Assembly: GCA_002336845.1 (NCBI GenBank)
Contig: DDEX01000026.1
Coordinates: forward strand, 1-19,253
From: Rhodobacteraceae bacterium UBA1943
GTDB taxonomy: Bacteria > Pseudomonadota > Alphaproteobacteria > Rhodobacterales > Rhodobacteraceae
DNA length: 19,253 nt
Direction of reading: 5' to 3'
Made by a program: the position numbers and the translations under genes
Notes under the pieces: generated by a model
The model's input: only the letters and a program-made list of their open reading frames with translations
Databases searched by the model: none
Told to the model about the DNA's origin: nothing
Shown here: one piece after another, positions 7,567 through 15,204 of the stretch
Position numbering within the stretch: position 1 is the stretch's first letter
Layout: each line of letters starts with the position of its first letter

Positions 7567-9384
7567 TTACTGGCTGCGCGCGGTGCGCTTCCTCTCGTGC
7601 GGGTCCAGCACGCGCTTGCGCAGGCGGATGATCTTGGGCGTGACCTCGACCAGCTCGTCATCGTCGATATAGGCGATGGCCTCTTCCAGGCTCATCTTGA
7701 CATGCGGCGTCAGGCGTACCGCTTCGTCGGTGCCCGAGGCGCGGACGTTGGTCAGCTTCTTGCCCTTCAGCGGGTTCACTTCCAGATCATTGTCGCGCGA
7801 ATGCTCGCCGATGATCATGCCTTCATACACGTTTTCCTGCGCGCCGATGAACATGCGGCCGCGGTCTTCCAGGTTCCACAGCGCATAAGCCACCGAAACC
7901 CCGTTTTCCATGCTGATCAGCACGCCCTGACGACGGCCCTGAATCGGGCCCTTATGGGCGACCCAGCCGTGGAAGATGCGGTTCAGAACGCCGGTGCCGC
8001 GGGTGTCGGTCAGGAACTGACCGTGATACCCGATCAGCCCGCGTGACGGCACATGCGCCACGATGCGGGTCTTGCCAACGCCAGCGGGCTTCATCTCGAC
8101 CAGATCGCCCTTGCGTTCGCCGGTCAGCTTGTCGATCACGGCGCCCGAGTATTCGTCATCCACGTCAACGATGACTTCCTCGACCGGCTCCATCCGGGTG
8201 CCGTCCTCGTCGCGCATGATCACGCGGGGGCGGCTGATCGACAGCTCAAAGCCTTCGCGGCGCATGTTTTCGATCAGAACGCCCATCTGCAATTCGCCAC
8301 GGCCCGAAACCTCAAAGGCCTCGCCGCCGGGGGTGTCGGCGATCTTGATCGCCACGTTGACCTCGGCTTCCTTGTTCAGGCGGTCGCGGATGACGCGGCT
8401 TTGCACCTTGTTGCCATCGCGGCCCGCCAGGGGCGAGTCGTTGATGCCGAAGGTCACGGTGATGGTCGGCGGGTCAATCGGCTGGGCGGGCAGGGCGGTA
8501 TCGACCTCGAGCGCGCAGAGCGTATCGGCGACGGTCGCCTTGCTCATGCCGGCGATGGTCACGATGTCGCCCGATTGCGCCTCGTCAATCGCGGTCTGGG
8601 TCAGGCCGCGGAAGGCGAGGATCTTGGTCACCCGGAACTGTTCGATCCGTTCGCCTGTGCGCGTCAGCGCCTTGAGCTGTTCGCCCACTTTCAACGTGCC
8701 CGCCTCGACCCGTCCGGTCAGGATGCGCCCGATGAACGGGTCGGCCGACAGGGTGGTGGCGAGCATCTTGAACGGCTCCGCCGCCTTTTCAACCTGCTTG
8801 GGCGGTGGCACATGCTTGACGATCAGGTCGAACAGGGCAGTCAAATCCTTGCGCGGGCCATCCAGCTCCAGATCGGCCCAGCCGGACCGGCCAGAGGCGT
8901 AAACATGCGGAAAATCAAGCTGCTCGTCGCTGGCACCCAGGTTGGCGAACAGATCGAACACTTCGTTCAGCGCGCGGTCGGGTTCGGCATCGGGCTTGTC
9001 AACCTTGTTCAGCACCACGATGGGCCGCAGCCCCAGCGCCAGCGCCTTGGAGGTCACGAATTTCGTCTGCGGCATCGGGCCTTCGGCGGCATCGACCAGC
9101 AGGCAGACGCCATCGACCATGTTCAGGATACGCTCAACCTCGCCGCCGAAATCGGCGTGGCCGGGGGTATCGACGATGTTGATGCGCACGCCGTTGTGTT
9201 CGACGCTGGTGCATTTCGCCAGAATGGTGATGCCGCGTTCACGTTCGATGTCATTGCTGTCCATCGCCCGTTCCGACACGGCCTGATTGTCGCGGAAAGA
9301 CCCGGACTGCTTGAGAAGCTCATCCACCAGCGTGGTCTTGCCGTGGTCAACGTGAGCGATGATCGCGATATTGCGAAGGTCCAT
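7567..9384 (-). CDS. typA: Ribosome-associated GTPase TypA/BipA
   Basis: The 605-residue translational GTPase has G1 AHVDHGKT at 10-17, the switch-I region GITI, G3 DTPGHADFGGEVERIL and G4 NKVDKPDA. EF-G-like domains and the TypA-specific C-terminal domain follow (GQFLTDTRGTGVLNR, GERKGDLVEM). TypA binds the 70S ribosome and supports 50S assembly and growth under cold or stress. The start at 9384 (MDLRNIAIIAHVDHGKTT) matches the family N-terminus and has an aggac site; the open frame runs 16 codons upstream without support. It converges on the M20 gene. The YitT-like gene upstream ends 72 bases before the start, so an operon is possible. Confidence 0.97.
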   Translation of the reverse strand: MDLRNIAIIAHVDHGKTTLVDELLKQSGSFRDNQAVSERAMDSNDIERERGITILAKCTSVEHNGVRINIVDTPGHADFGGEVERILNMVDGVCLLVDAAEGPMPQTKFVTSKALALGLRPIVVLNKVDKPDAEPDRALNEVFDLFANLGASDEQLDFPHVYASGRSGWADLELDGPRKDLTALFDLIVKHVPPPKQVEKAAEPFKMLATTLSADPFIGRILTGRVEAGTLKVGEQLKALTRTGERIEQFRVTKILAFRGLTQTAIDEAQSGDIVTIAGMSKATVADTLCALEVDTALPAQPIDPPTITVTFGINDSPLAGRDGNKVQSRVIRDRLNKEAEVNVAIKIADTPGGEAFEVSGRGELQMGVLIENMRREGFELSISRPRVIMRDEDGTRMEPVEEVIVDVDDEYSGAVIDKLTGERKGDLVEMKPAGVGKTRIVAHVPSRGLIGYHGQFLTDTRGTGVLNRIFHGWVAHKGPIQGRRQGVLISMENGVSVAYALWNLEDRGRMFIGAQENVYEGMIIGEHSRDNDLEVNPLKGKKLTNVRASGTDEAVRLTPHVKMSLEEAIAYIDDDELVEVTPKIIRLRKRVLDPHERKRTARSQ

Positions 9385-9456
9385 GATCTGTCCTGTTAGC
9401 TGCGGTGCAGCGCATACACGACTGCGCGCCATTTGGCCAGAGACAGCGAAACCCGG

Positions 9457-10062
9457 CTATTGCGGCAGATACCAGTCGCGCCGGTGGTTCATCGCGATGA
9501 CAAGGTTCAGCACAGCCGCCCCCAGCAGCGACCAGGCCACCCGGTCGAACGGCAGAATGAACAACGCGGCGGTAAACAGGCAGGCATCCCAGCCAAGCTG
9601 GATCCAGCCCGCGCGGATGCCGGTGGCATCTTGCAGGATGACCGCAACGATGGAAACGCCCCCCAGCGATGAGCCATGGCGAAACAGCCCCAGCAGGCCG
9701 ACACCTGCAATGACGCCGAACAGAAGGGCGGCTGCGCCGGGGTGCAGATGGCTGATGGTGATCCACTTTGGCAGCGCCTCGGCCAGCCAGCTTACGGCGG
9801 TGACGGCAAGAAAGGATTTCACCGCAAAGACTGGCCCCTTGCGCGCCCAGGCAAAGACGTAGAACGGCAGGTTGACGGTAAAGAACACCCAGCCGAACCC
9901 CCATCCGGCGGCATAGCTGATCAGCAGCGCCAACCCGGCCGTGCCGCCGGTCATCAAGCCAGCGGTGCGCAGCAAAAGGATGCCGAAGGCGCCGCCGACG
10001 ATCGAGACGAACAGCCCTTGGGCATCTTCAAGCCGGGTATAGCGGGGCAGGGTGTCTGGCAT
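9457..10062 (-). CDS. YitT family integral membrane protein (copy A)
   Basis: This 201-residue protein has about five or six hydrophobic segments and the YitT-type features GLMTGGTAGLALLISY, FFTVNLPFY and GLFRHGSSLGGVSIVAVILQ. The C-terminal DUF2179 domain found on many Firmicutes YitT proteins is absent; the protein ends at NHRRDWYLPQ. The family is an inner-membrane group of unsettled function, possibly a transporter. I chose ATG 10062 because it aligns with the start of the neighbouring paralogue; a GTG at 10080 would add six residues. About half the residues are shared with the gene upstream, so this is a tandem duplication. Confidence 0.85.
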   Translation of the reverse strand: MPDTLPRYTRLEDAQGLFVSIVGGAFGILLLRTAGLMTGGTAGLALLISYAAGWGFGWVFFTVNLPFYVFAWARKGPVFAVKSFLAVTAVSWLAEALPKWITISHLHPGAAALLFGVIAGVGLLGLFRHGSSLGGVSIVAVILQDATGIRAGWIQLGWDACLFTAALFILPFDRVAWSLLGAAVLNLVIAMNHRRDWYLPQ

Positions 10063-10109
10063 GGGGCCATGATGCGCCACGCCGCAGAAATGTCAACTCT
10101 TATGACCTA

Positions 10110-10712
10110 TCAGGTCGCCACATAACGGTCGCGGCGATGATTGATCGCCAGAACCGCATTCAGAATGATCACGCCGGGCAGCGACCACAGGATGCGGTCG
10201 GCCGGAATCCAAAGAAAGGCCAGCGCGAACAGAACGGCATCGAAGCCCATCTGCAACCAGCCCGCCCGAAACCCGGTGCGGTCCTGCACCATCAGCGCGA
10301 CAATGCCGATGCCGCCAAGGCTTGCGCCATGACGAAACAGCGCCAGCAGGCCCGCGCCAGTGACAAAGCCGAACAGCACCCCCGCCAGCAGCGGATGCAG
10401 CGTGGAAAAGGCCAGATATTTCGGCATAGCCCCGGCAAAGACCGACAGCAGGGTGACCGAGATCAGGCTTTTTATCGTAAAGGCCAGCCCGATCCGTTTG
10501 TATCCCAGCCAGTAGAAGGGCAGGTTGATGACAAAGAACACCGGCCCGAACGCCCAGCCCGTGGCATAAGAGATCAGCAGCGCAAGGCCCGCCGTCTGGC
10601 CGGTGATGAACCCCGCATGGCGCAGGAACTGTAGCCCCAGCGCGCACATCAGCGTGCCGAAGATCAGGCCCTGGGCATCCTCGAACCGGGTATGGCGCGC
10701 AACATCTGACAT
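10110..10712 (-). CDS. YitT family integral membrane protein (copy B)
   Basis: This 200-residue paralogue of the next gene down shares TRFEDAQGL, GQTAGLALLISYATGW, FFVINLPFY, LFRHGASLGG and NHRRDRY. It too lacks a DUF2179 domain, so it is a pure membrane protein with a short HRRD tail. The gap to the downstream copy is 47 bases on the same strand, so the two are probably co-transcribed and might form a heteromer; that is inference. Ribosome site is weak. The function of the family is not established; the conserved FRHGxSLGG loop between membrane segments is the obvious candidate functional site. Confidence 0.85.
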   Translation of the reverse strand: MSDVARHTRFEDAQGLIFGTLMCALGLQFLRHAGFITGQTAGLALLISYATGWAFGPVFFVINLPFYWLGYKRIGLAFTIKSLISVTLLSVFAGAMPKYLAFSTLHPLLAGVLFGFVTGAGLLALFRHGASLGGIGIVALMVQDRTGFRAGWLQMGFDAVLFALAFLWIPADRILWSLPGVIILNAVLAINHRRDRYVAT

Positions 10713-10751
10713 GAATGCAGCCCGTATCCTCCCCGCTCTGCCTCGGCAAGC

Positions 10752-11918
10752 CTAAACCACGAAGCCGTTGAAAAGGCGAAACAGCAGGGCGCCGGGGTGC
10801 ACTTCGGTCATGGCCTGCAAACCTGCCGCCACGGCCAGAAGCAGCCAGACCGCCAGAGTGGCAGGGCGGGGCGCCGGTTCGGGGCGGAACCTGTCAGCGG
10901 CGGCAAGACCCAAAAGCAGGATGGAGACGGTCGAGACCTGAACCGACACCCAGCGCCCCCAGTCAATCGCCAGCGGATAAAGCAGCAGGGGCGGCGCGGC
11001 GGCAAGCAGGATCAGCACCATCAGGCGGCGGTCCGGCCTGGCAAGGCGGCACAGATAAACCAGCGGTGCCACAGAAAGCGCGACGCTGATCGGAAGAAGA
11101 TAGAGGTTGCGGCTGGCCTCCAGCGCAAGCCGCAGCGTGCCGGGGCCGTTCCGGTCGGTCCCGAGCCATGCGATGGCCCCGTCGCAAAAGGCCGGGTGCA
11201 GCGGGCCAAGCCGGGTGATTCGCTCGCAGATGGCAGTGGTATCGGCCACATTGGGATGCCCCAGCGCATAAAGGGCGGCCCACAGCACGACCGCGGCGGT
11301 TACCGCCGCCACGACGGCTTGCGCGCGGCGCGAGCATTGCGGCGGCAGCAACAACAAGGTGACACCCCAGGCCGGGGCCAGCAGAACCGCGACTTCATGC
11401 CCCCAGGCCCCCGCTGCCAACAGGCCAGCCGACACCAGCAGACGCCCAAGGCCCGCGCCGGGCAGGGCCAGCAGGACAATGGCCAACAACGGGATGGTTT
11501 CCTTGCGCAGCCCGGCAAGGGCATCCGCGCTCCACAAGACCGCGAAGAACCCGGCCGAGAACACCGCCAGAACCATGGCCGGGCGGGTCTGGATGGCAAC
11601 CAGCCGCAAGGTGGCAAGAAACAACGCCGAGACCAGAATGGCCTGCACCAGCCCGACCATGGCAAGCGGGGTCATGCCGACAAATTCGGCAAACCGGATC
11701 AACGCCTCGCCAAAAGGACCGCGGCGCACCGGCCCTGCGGCCAGATTGATCAGCCAATCGGCCTGAAGCCACATCTGCCCCCCTTCGGCCAGGCAGCGCC
11801 ACAGAACCTGCAATGTGCCAAGCCACGCCAGCAGCAGACCGGCACAGGCCAGCCGCAGCCATGGCCGCCCCGTTTCGGTGGGGGCGATATCGGGCAAAGG
11901 CTGCGGGAGTCCTGTCAT
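10752..11918 (-). CDS. Polytopic membrane protein of unknown function
   Basis: This 388-residue protein is mostly hydrophobic, with roughly nine or ten membrane segments. The first is near residues 22-40, followed by the motif DWLINLAAGPVRRGPFGE at 54-71. That kind of motif (aromatic/Asp, then AGxVRRG-x-GE) occurs in uncharacterised polytopic proteins near polysaccharide or lipid-glycosylation genes, so a GT-C-like or polymerase-like role is a guess. No glycan genes are adjacent. I prefer ATG 11918 (aggac about ten bases before it); a TTG at 11954 is possible. It ends 39 bases before YitT copy B on the same strand, so the three membrane genes may be one transcript. Confidence 0.75.
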   Translation of the reverse strand: MTGLPQPLPDIAPTETGRPWLRLACAGLLLAWLGTLQVLWRCLAEGGQMWLQADWLINLAAGPVRRGPFGEALIRFAEFVGMTPLAMVGLVQAILVSALFLATLRLVAIQTRPAMVLAVFSAGFFAVLWSADALAGLRKETIPLLAIVLLALPGAGLGRLLVSAGLLAAGAWGHEVAVLLAPAWGVTLLLLPPQCSRRAQAVVAAVTAAVVLWAALYALGHPNVADTTAICERITRLGPLHPAFCDGAIAWLGTDRNGPGTLRLALEASRNLYLLPISVALSVAPLVYLCRLARPDRRLMVLILLAAAPPLLLYPLAIDWGRWVSVQVSTVSILLLGLAAADRFRPEPAPRPATLAVWLLLAVAAGLQAMTEVHPGALLFRLFNGFVV

Positions 11919-12284
11919 GCAGCAAAGTCCTAGCACGGCGCCTGCCAATGACAAGCCTGTGGCCGGGATGCCTCAGGACGCAAGTTTGGCTGGCGCGGCG
12001 CCGTCTGCGGCTTGGCAGACATTGGCGCGGCGCGCTAGCAGTCGGGTATCCGGCGCAACAACATAAAGGGGGCGTATCATGACTTGCTATGATTATACCC
12101 GCGCGACCGGCTGGACCTTGTCGTCGCATCGACGCGTGTAAGCCCGGGCACTTTGCCCACTTCCAGAACCATCCAGTCCCGTGATCTGCCGCTTATCTGC
12201 CTTAGGGCAAAGGCGTTCCGGTAACCGGATATCCAAATCTCAAACCAAAAGGCCGGTTTCGTGGCAACACGTCCGGGAAATTCC
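11919..12284. other. Gene-poor stretch between divergent genes
   Basis: These 366 bases separate the minus-strand membrane protein from the plus-strand DUF1127-type gene. They contain one tiny ORF with a good ribosome site (12079-12141), a small inverted repeat tccgg/ccgga at 12217-12229 next to the palindrome ggatatcc (12227-12234), and presumably promoters for both directions. I see no tRNA, clear -35/-10 pair or known riboswitch. Confidence 0.6.
12079..12141 (+). CDS. Possible 20-residue peptide or remnant of a DUF1127-type gene
   Basis: An ATG follows a strong purine run (aaaggggg, 6 bases before it) and opens 20 codons beginning MTCYDYTRATGW, ending in TAA. The MxxYDYTR-like opening recalls the N-termini of small DUF1127 proteins in this bacterial group, and such a gene follows at 12285. 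It could be a translated leader peptide, a truncated relic, or a chance ORF. Too short for a firm call. Confidence 0.3.
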   Translation: MTCYDYTRATGWTLSSHRRV

Positions 12285-12509
12285 ATGACCTATAGTGAAA
12301 GCAGGGCGGGGCTGTCCCCGCTGCCCTCGATCGACGCGGTTCTTGCGGCCCATGGCGCCGGCAAGGTTCTGGCGGCTGCCGTTCTGGCCCTGTTGCGTGG
12401 CCGTTTCCGCAAGGCGCGCCCGCCGGACCTGCGCGATCTGACACCGCATCTGTTGCGCGATATCGGATACCACGGCTTGCCCTTGCAGCCGAACGATCCG
12501 CTTTTGTAG
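12285..12509 (+). CDS. Small DUF1127-type protein
   Basis: The 74-residue product has an alanine/leucine-rich helix (VLAAHGAGKVLAAAVLALL), a basic stretch (RGRFRKARP) and then DLRDLTPHLLRDIGYHG, which matches the L..L....L.DIG core of DUF1127. Members of this family in alphaproteobacteria are small arginine-rich proteins linked to stress, RNA turnover or phosphate/carbon metabolism; the role of this one is unknown. The ATG at 12285 has a ggga site; a GTG at 12261 would add eight residues. A strong hairpin lies 19 bases past the stop. Confidence 0.7.
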   Translation: MTYSESRAGLSPLPSIDAVLAAHGAGKVLAAAVLALLRGRFRKARPPDLRDLTPHLLRDIGYHGLPLQPNDPLL

Positions 12510-12528
12510 GCAACCTGCGATGAAACGG

Positions 12529-12566
12529 GGGTATTGGCGGGCTTTGCAAACTGCCCGCCAATACCC
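12529..12566 (+). terminator. Long perfect hairpin after the DUF1127-type gene
   Basis: A 13-bp perfect stem (gggtattggcggg at 12529-12541 with its complement at 12554-12566) extends by one C-G pair inside, leaving a 10-base loop. It sits 20 bases past the stop codon. There is no T-run after it on either strand, so it may be a stabilising 3' hairpin or a factor-assisted terminator. Confidence 0.6.
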
Positions 12567-12592
12567 GGTCAATAAGATATATCCAAGATTAA

Positions 12593-12620
12593 TTGATTTT
12601 TAACCAGATCGGACTATCAT
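12593..12620 (+). promoter_or_regulatory. Candidate promoter for the secreted glycine-rich protein
   Basis: TTGATT at 12593-12598 and TATCAT at 12615-12620 are spaced by 16 bases inside the only clearly AT-rich patch of this region. The leader to the ATG at 12713 would be about 85-90 bases. It contains a 7-bp hairpin (tgcacca/tggtgca, 12660-12677). Confidence 0.4.
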
Positions 12621-12712
12621 AGCCTTGTGGGGGTGCTCTGGTCGGCTTGGCTGCCTGGATGCACCAATTCTGGTGCAAGCACTTTGTCGGCCTCGAATTG
12701 AAAGAGGTCAAT

Positions 12713-13360
12713 ATGTGTGAATTGATAGTAAAAGCTCGCGCCCTTCGGTCGCTTGTTGTCTTCGTGCCCTTGGCTATCGCTTTCTCCGGGCCCGCCATGG
12801 CCGGTCCGCTGAGCGGCGGCATAGGTATTGGCGCCGAGATTGGCGGCATTTCGGCCGGTGTTTCCGTTGGCGGCGGCAGCGTCGCCTCGGCGGACGTTTC
12901 TGTCGGTGATGCTGTTGGCGCCAGTGGCACGGTGGGCACTTCCGGGGGCACGGTTGCCGATGTGTCGGTCGGTGTCGGCGGGGTGGCAGGTGCCTCGGCC
13001 TGCGTCGGCACATGCGGGACCACAACCACCCCGACCGGCACGCCTCCGGGCGCCGTTCCCGGGGCTGTGGCGGTTTCCACCACCTCGGCAAAACCGCCCA
13101 CCGTTCCGAAGCGGCTGCCTTGCGCCAGCAAGACCGGCAATACCACGGCCTTCAACGGCTATCCGCTGGTTGATCGCGCTGGCCACCAGCTTGGCATCGT
13201 CCACAGCGCCACGTTGGGCAACGGCATGGCGATCACCCAGGTCTCGATCCAGTCCGATGACAAAAGCTGCGTTGCGCTGAATGGCGGTGGCTTCAAAGTG
13301 CAGGGCTATGTCGTGCGCGGCAACTTTGACGCCAGCCGCTATGGCCTTGTCACGCGCTAG
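12713..13360 (+). CDS. Secreted glycine/valine-rich repeat protein, unknown function
   Basis: The 215-residue product has a signal peptide (basic KARALR, hydrophobic VVFVPLAIAFSG, cleavage after PAMA). The mature part starts with about 75 residues rich in Gly, Val, Ser and Ala, built on a loose repeat of the form A-D-V-S-V-G. A Thr/Pro linker (GTTTTPTGTPPG) follows, then an ordered C-terminal domain of about 80 residues containing NGYPLVDRAGHQLGIV and QGYVVRGNFDASRYGLV. Four mature cysteines could form two disulphides. It is likely periplasmic or cell-surface. The ATG at 12713 has an agagg site; the open frame extends upstream without a plausible start. I do not recognise a family. A terminator follows. 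Confidence 0.8.
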   Translation: MCELIVKARALRSLVVFVPLAIAFSGPAMAGPLSGGIGIGAEIGGISAGVSVGGGSVASADVSVGDAVGASGTVGTSGGTVADVSVGVGGVAGASACVGTCGTTTTPTGTPPGAVPGAVAVSTTSAKPPTVPKRLPCASKTGNTTAFNGYPLVDRAGHQLGIVHSATLGNGMAITQVSIQSDDKSCVALNGGGFKVQGYVVRGNFDASRYGLVTR

Positions 13361-13369
13361 GAAAACGGA

Positions 13370-13397
13370 AAAGGGCCGGGAAATCTCCCGGCCCTTT
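13370..13397. terminator. Bidirectional intrinsic terminator
   Basis: A perfect 12-bp stem (aaagggccggga at 13370-13381, tcccggcccttt at 13386-13397) has a 4-base loop. It lies between the convergent ends of the secreted protein gene and icd. The stem ends in TTT on each strand, and the minus strand continues with more T. Confidence 0.9.
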
Positions 13398-13416
13398 CCT
13401 GCAATCGGCTTTCGGA

Positions 13417-14631
13417 TCAGCCCTGAAGCGCCTTGTTCAGGTATTCATCCACCTTTTCCAGATAGCCCATGGTCGAGAGCCACTTCTGATCGGGGCCGAC
13501 CAGCAGCGCCAGATCCTTGGTCATCCAGCCGTCCTCGACGGTCTGCACGCAGACCTTTTCCAGCGTGGTGGCAAAACGGGCCAGTTGCTCGTTGCCATCC
13601 AGCTTGGCGCGGTGCTTCAACCCGCCGGTCCAGGCGAAGATCGAGGCGATGGAGTTGGTCGAGGTCTCCTTGCCCTTCTGATGCTCACGGTAGTGGCGGG
13701 TCACCGTGCCGTGGGCGGCTTCGGCCTCGACAATCTTGCCATCGGGCGTCATCAGCACCGAGGTCATCAGGCCCAGTGAGCCGAAGCCCTGCGCCACGAT
13801 GTCGGACTGCACGTCGCCGTCATAGTTCTTGCAGGCCCAGACATAACCGCCAGACCATTTCAGCGCGCTTGCCACCATGTCGTCGATCAGGCGGTGCTCA
13901 TAGGTCAGGCCGGCTTTCTTGAACTGATCCGCAAATTCAGTGTCAAACACCTCCTGGAAGATGTCCTTGAAGCGGCCGTCATAGGCCTTGAGGATGGTGT
14001 TCTTGGTCGAAAGATACACGGGCACATTGCGCACAAGGCCATAGTTCAGCGAGGCGCGGGCGAAATCGTAGATCGAGGCGTCCAGGTTATACATGCCCAT
14101 ATAGACGCCCGAGGACGGCGCGGAATAGACGTCCTTTTCAATCACCGTGCCGTCGTCGCCGACGAATTTCATCGTCAGCTTGCCCTTGCCGGGGAACTTG
14201 AAGTCGGTGGCGCGATACTGGTCGCCAAAGGCGTGACGGCCAACCACGATCGGCTTGGTCCAGTGTGGCACAAGGCGCGGCACGTTCTGGCAGATGATCG
14301 GCTCGCGGAAGATCACGCCGCCCAGGATGTTGCGGATCGTGCCGTTGGGCGACTTCCACATTTCCTTCAGGCCGAATTCCTCAACCCGCTGTTCGTCGGG
14401 GGTGATGGTGGCGCATTTCACCGCCACGCCGACCTCTTTGGTCTTGTTGGCAGCGTCGATGGTGATCTGGTCGTTGGTCGCATCGCGGCTTTCGATGCCC
14501 AGATCGTAGTAGAGCAGGTCAATATCCAGATAGGGCAGGATCAGCTTTTTCTTGATGAAGTCCCAGATGATCCGGGTCATCTCGTCGCCGTCCATCTCGA
14601 CAACGGGGTTGGCTACCTTGATCTTGGTCAC
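13417..14631 (-). CDS. icd: NADP-dependent isocitrate dehydrogenase
   Basis: This 404-residue enzyme converts isocitrate to 2-oxoglutarate with release of CO2 and formation of NADPH, in the TCA cycle. It belongs to the homodimeric eukaryote-like subgroup: the opening KVANPVVEMDGDEMTRIIW, TIRNILGGVIFREPI, GRHAFGDQYRATDF, and the metal-site segment YDGDVQSDIVAQGFGSLGLMTS, then EAAHGTVTRHYR. The start is GTG at 14631, preceded by a purine-rich aaaggg site; this gives the standard N-terminus. It converges on the secreted protein gene. Upstream lies a 7-bp inverted repeat that could be an operator or the terminator of the gene before it. Confidence 0.97.
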   Translation of the reverse strand: MTKIKVANPVVEMDGDEMTRIIWDFIKKKLILPYLDIDLLYYDLGIESRDATNDQITIDAANKTKEVGVAVKCATITPDEQRVEEFGLKEMWKSPNGTIRNILGGVIFREPIICQNVPRLVPHWTKPIVVGRHAFGDQYRATDFKFPGKGKLTMKFVGDDGTVIEKDVYSAPSSGVYMGMYNLDASIYDFARASLNYGLVRNVPVYLSTKNTILKAYDGRFKDIFQEVFDTEFADQFKKAGLTYEHRLIDDMVASALKWSGGYVWACKNYDGDVQSDIVAQGFGSLGLMTSVLMTPDGKIVEAEAAHGTVTRHYREHQKGKETSTNSIASIFAWTGGLKHRAKLDGNEQLARFATTLEKVCVQTVEDGWMTKDLALLVGPDQKWLSTMGYLEKVDEYLNKALQG

Positions 14632-14698
14632 GGGTCTGCCCTTTCGGTTGGGGATTCGCTGGGGGTTGCATAGCGGAAAAGAGGGGGTGGGGAAAGAT

Positions 14699-14716
14699 GG
14701 TATGCAATGGCATACC
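14699..14716. promoter_or_regulatory. Perfect inverted repeat upstream of icd
   Basis: Seven-base arms (ggtatgc and gcatacc) are separated by aatg. It lies between the stop of the membrane protein gene (14731) and the icd start (14631). The form resembles GntR-type operators, but it could equally be a short terminator hairpin for the upstream operon. No strong T-run follows. Confidence 0.4.
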
Positions 14717-14730
14717 GATTTGCCGCAGCA

Positions 14731-15204
14731 TCATCTTGATTTGCCCGGCCAGCCGAAACCAAAGGCTGCCAGCCCCCAGCCCAAAAGGCAGCCAAGCAGC
14801 GCAAGGTTCTTTCCGGCCAGAAGGGTCAACGCGACATTCGCACAGGTTGCGATGCCGATCAGAAACAAGGCGGCAGGAGCGGACAGAACAAGGAATGTGA
14901 CGGTCTCACCCCAGCCGGGGGCGTTGCGAAAATGCCAGATGCGCCAGAGCAAAAGTGGCAGAAGAGCCCAGAGAAGCAGGACAGAGAAGCTGTCATCCGA
15001 CCCCTGTCCATTCAGGCGATTGCAGGGATAAACATCGTCCGATGTCACCAATGTCTGAGAGGGTTGGAGGGCCTGAGACAAAGTGTCAAAGCTTGTCCCA
15101 TAAAAGCCCGTCGTCGCCCAAAGAAACAAAGCCGAGCAGGCAAGGCATATCGCCAGACCCAGAACGGCCGCAACCGCCCGTTTCTGCCTATTCAGGCGAA
15201 CCAT
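14731..15204 (-). CDS. Small integral membrane protein, unknown function
   Basis: The 157-residue product has four hydrophobic segments: near residues 12-30, 79-90, 101-120 and 122-145. A polar loop between the first two contains two acidic residues and one Cys (SDDVYPCNRLNGQGSDDSF), probably periplasmic. The ATG at 15204 overlaps the 3' end of the HD hydrolase gene by 13 bases in another frame, suggesting translational coupling as the last gene of this operon. I do not recognise the family and the sequence gives no catalytic motif. Confidence 0.65.
   Translation of the reverse strand: MVRLNRQKRAVAAVLGLAICLACSALFLWATTGFYGTSFDTLSQALQPSQTLVTSDDVYPCNRLNGQGSDDSFSVLLLWALLPLLLWRIWHFRNAPGWGETVTFLVLSAPAALFLIGIATCANVALTLLAGKNLALLGCLLGWGLAAFGFGWPGKSR

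Noticed and set aside
8053..9399. Long plus-strand ORF (448 codons) opposite typA
   Set aside because: Same shadow effect; the minus strand encodes an intact TypA over the whole stretch.
10797..11933. Plus-strand ORF of 378 codons opposite the polytopic membrane protein
   Set aside because: Gln/Arg/Gly-rich low-complexity translation, as expected opposite a Leu/Ala-rich membrane protein.
12589..13204. Minus-strand Pro/Thr-rich ORFs opposite the secreted protein
   Set aside because: The Pro/Thr bias is what the Gly/Val repeat gives in antisense. The plus strand has signal peptide, ribosome site and promoter.
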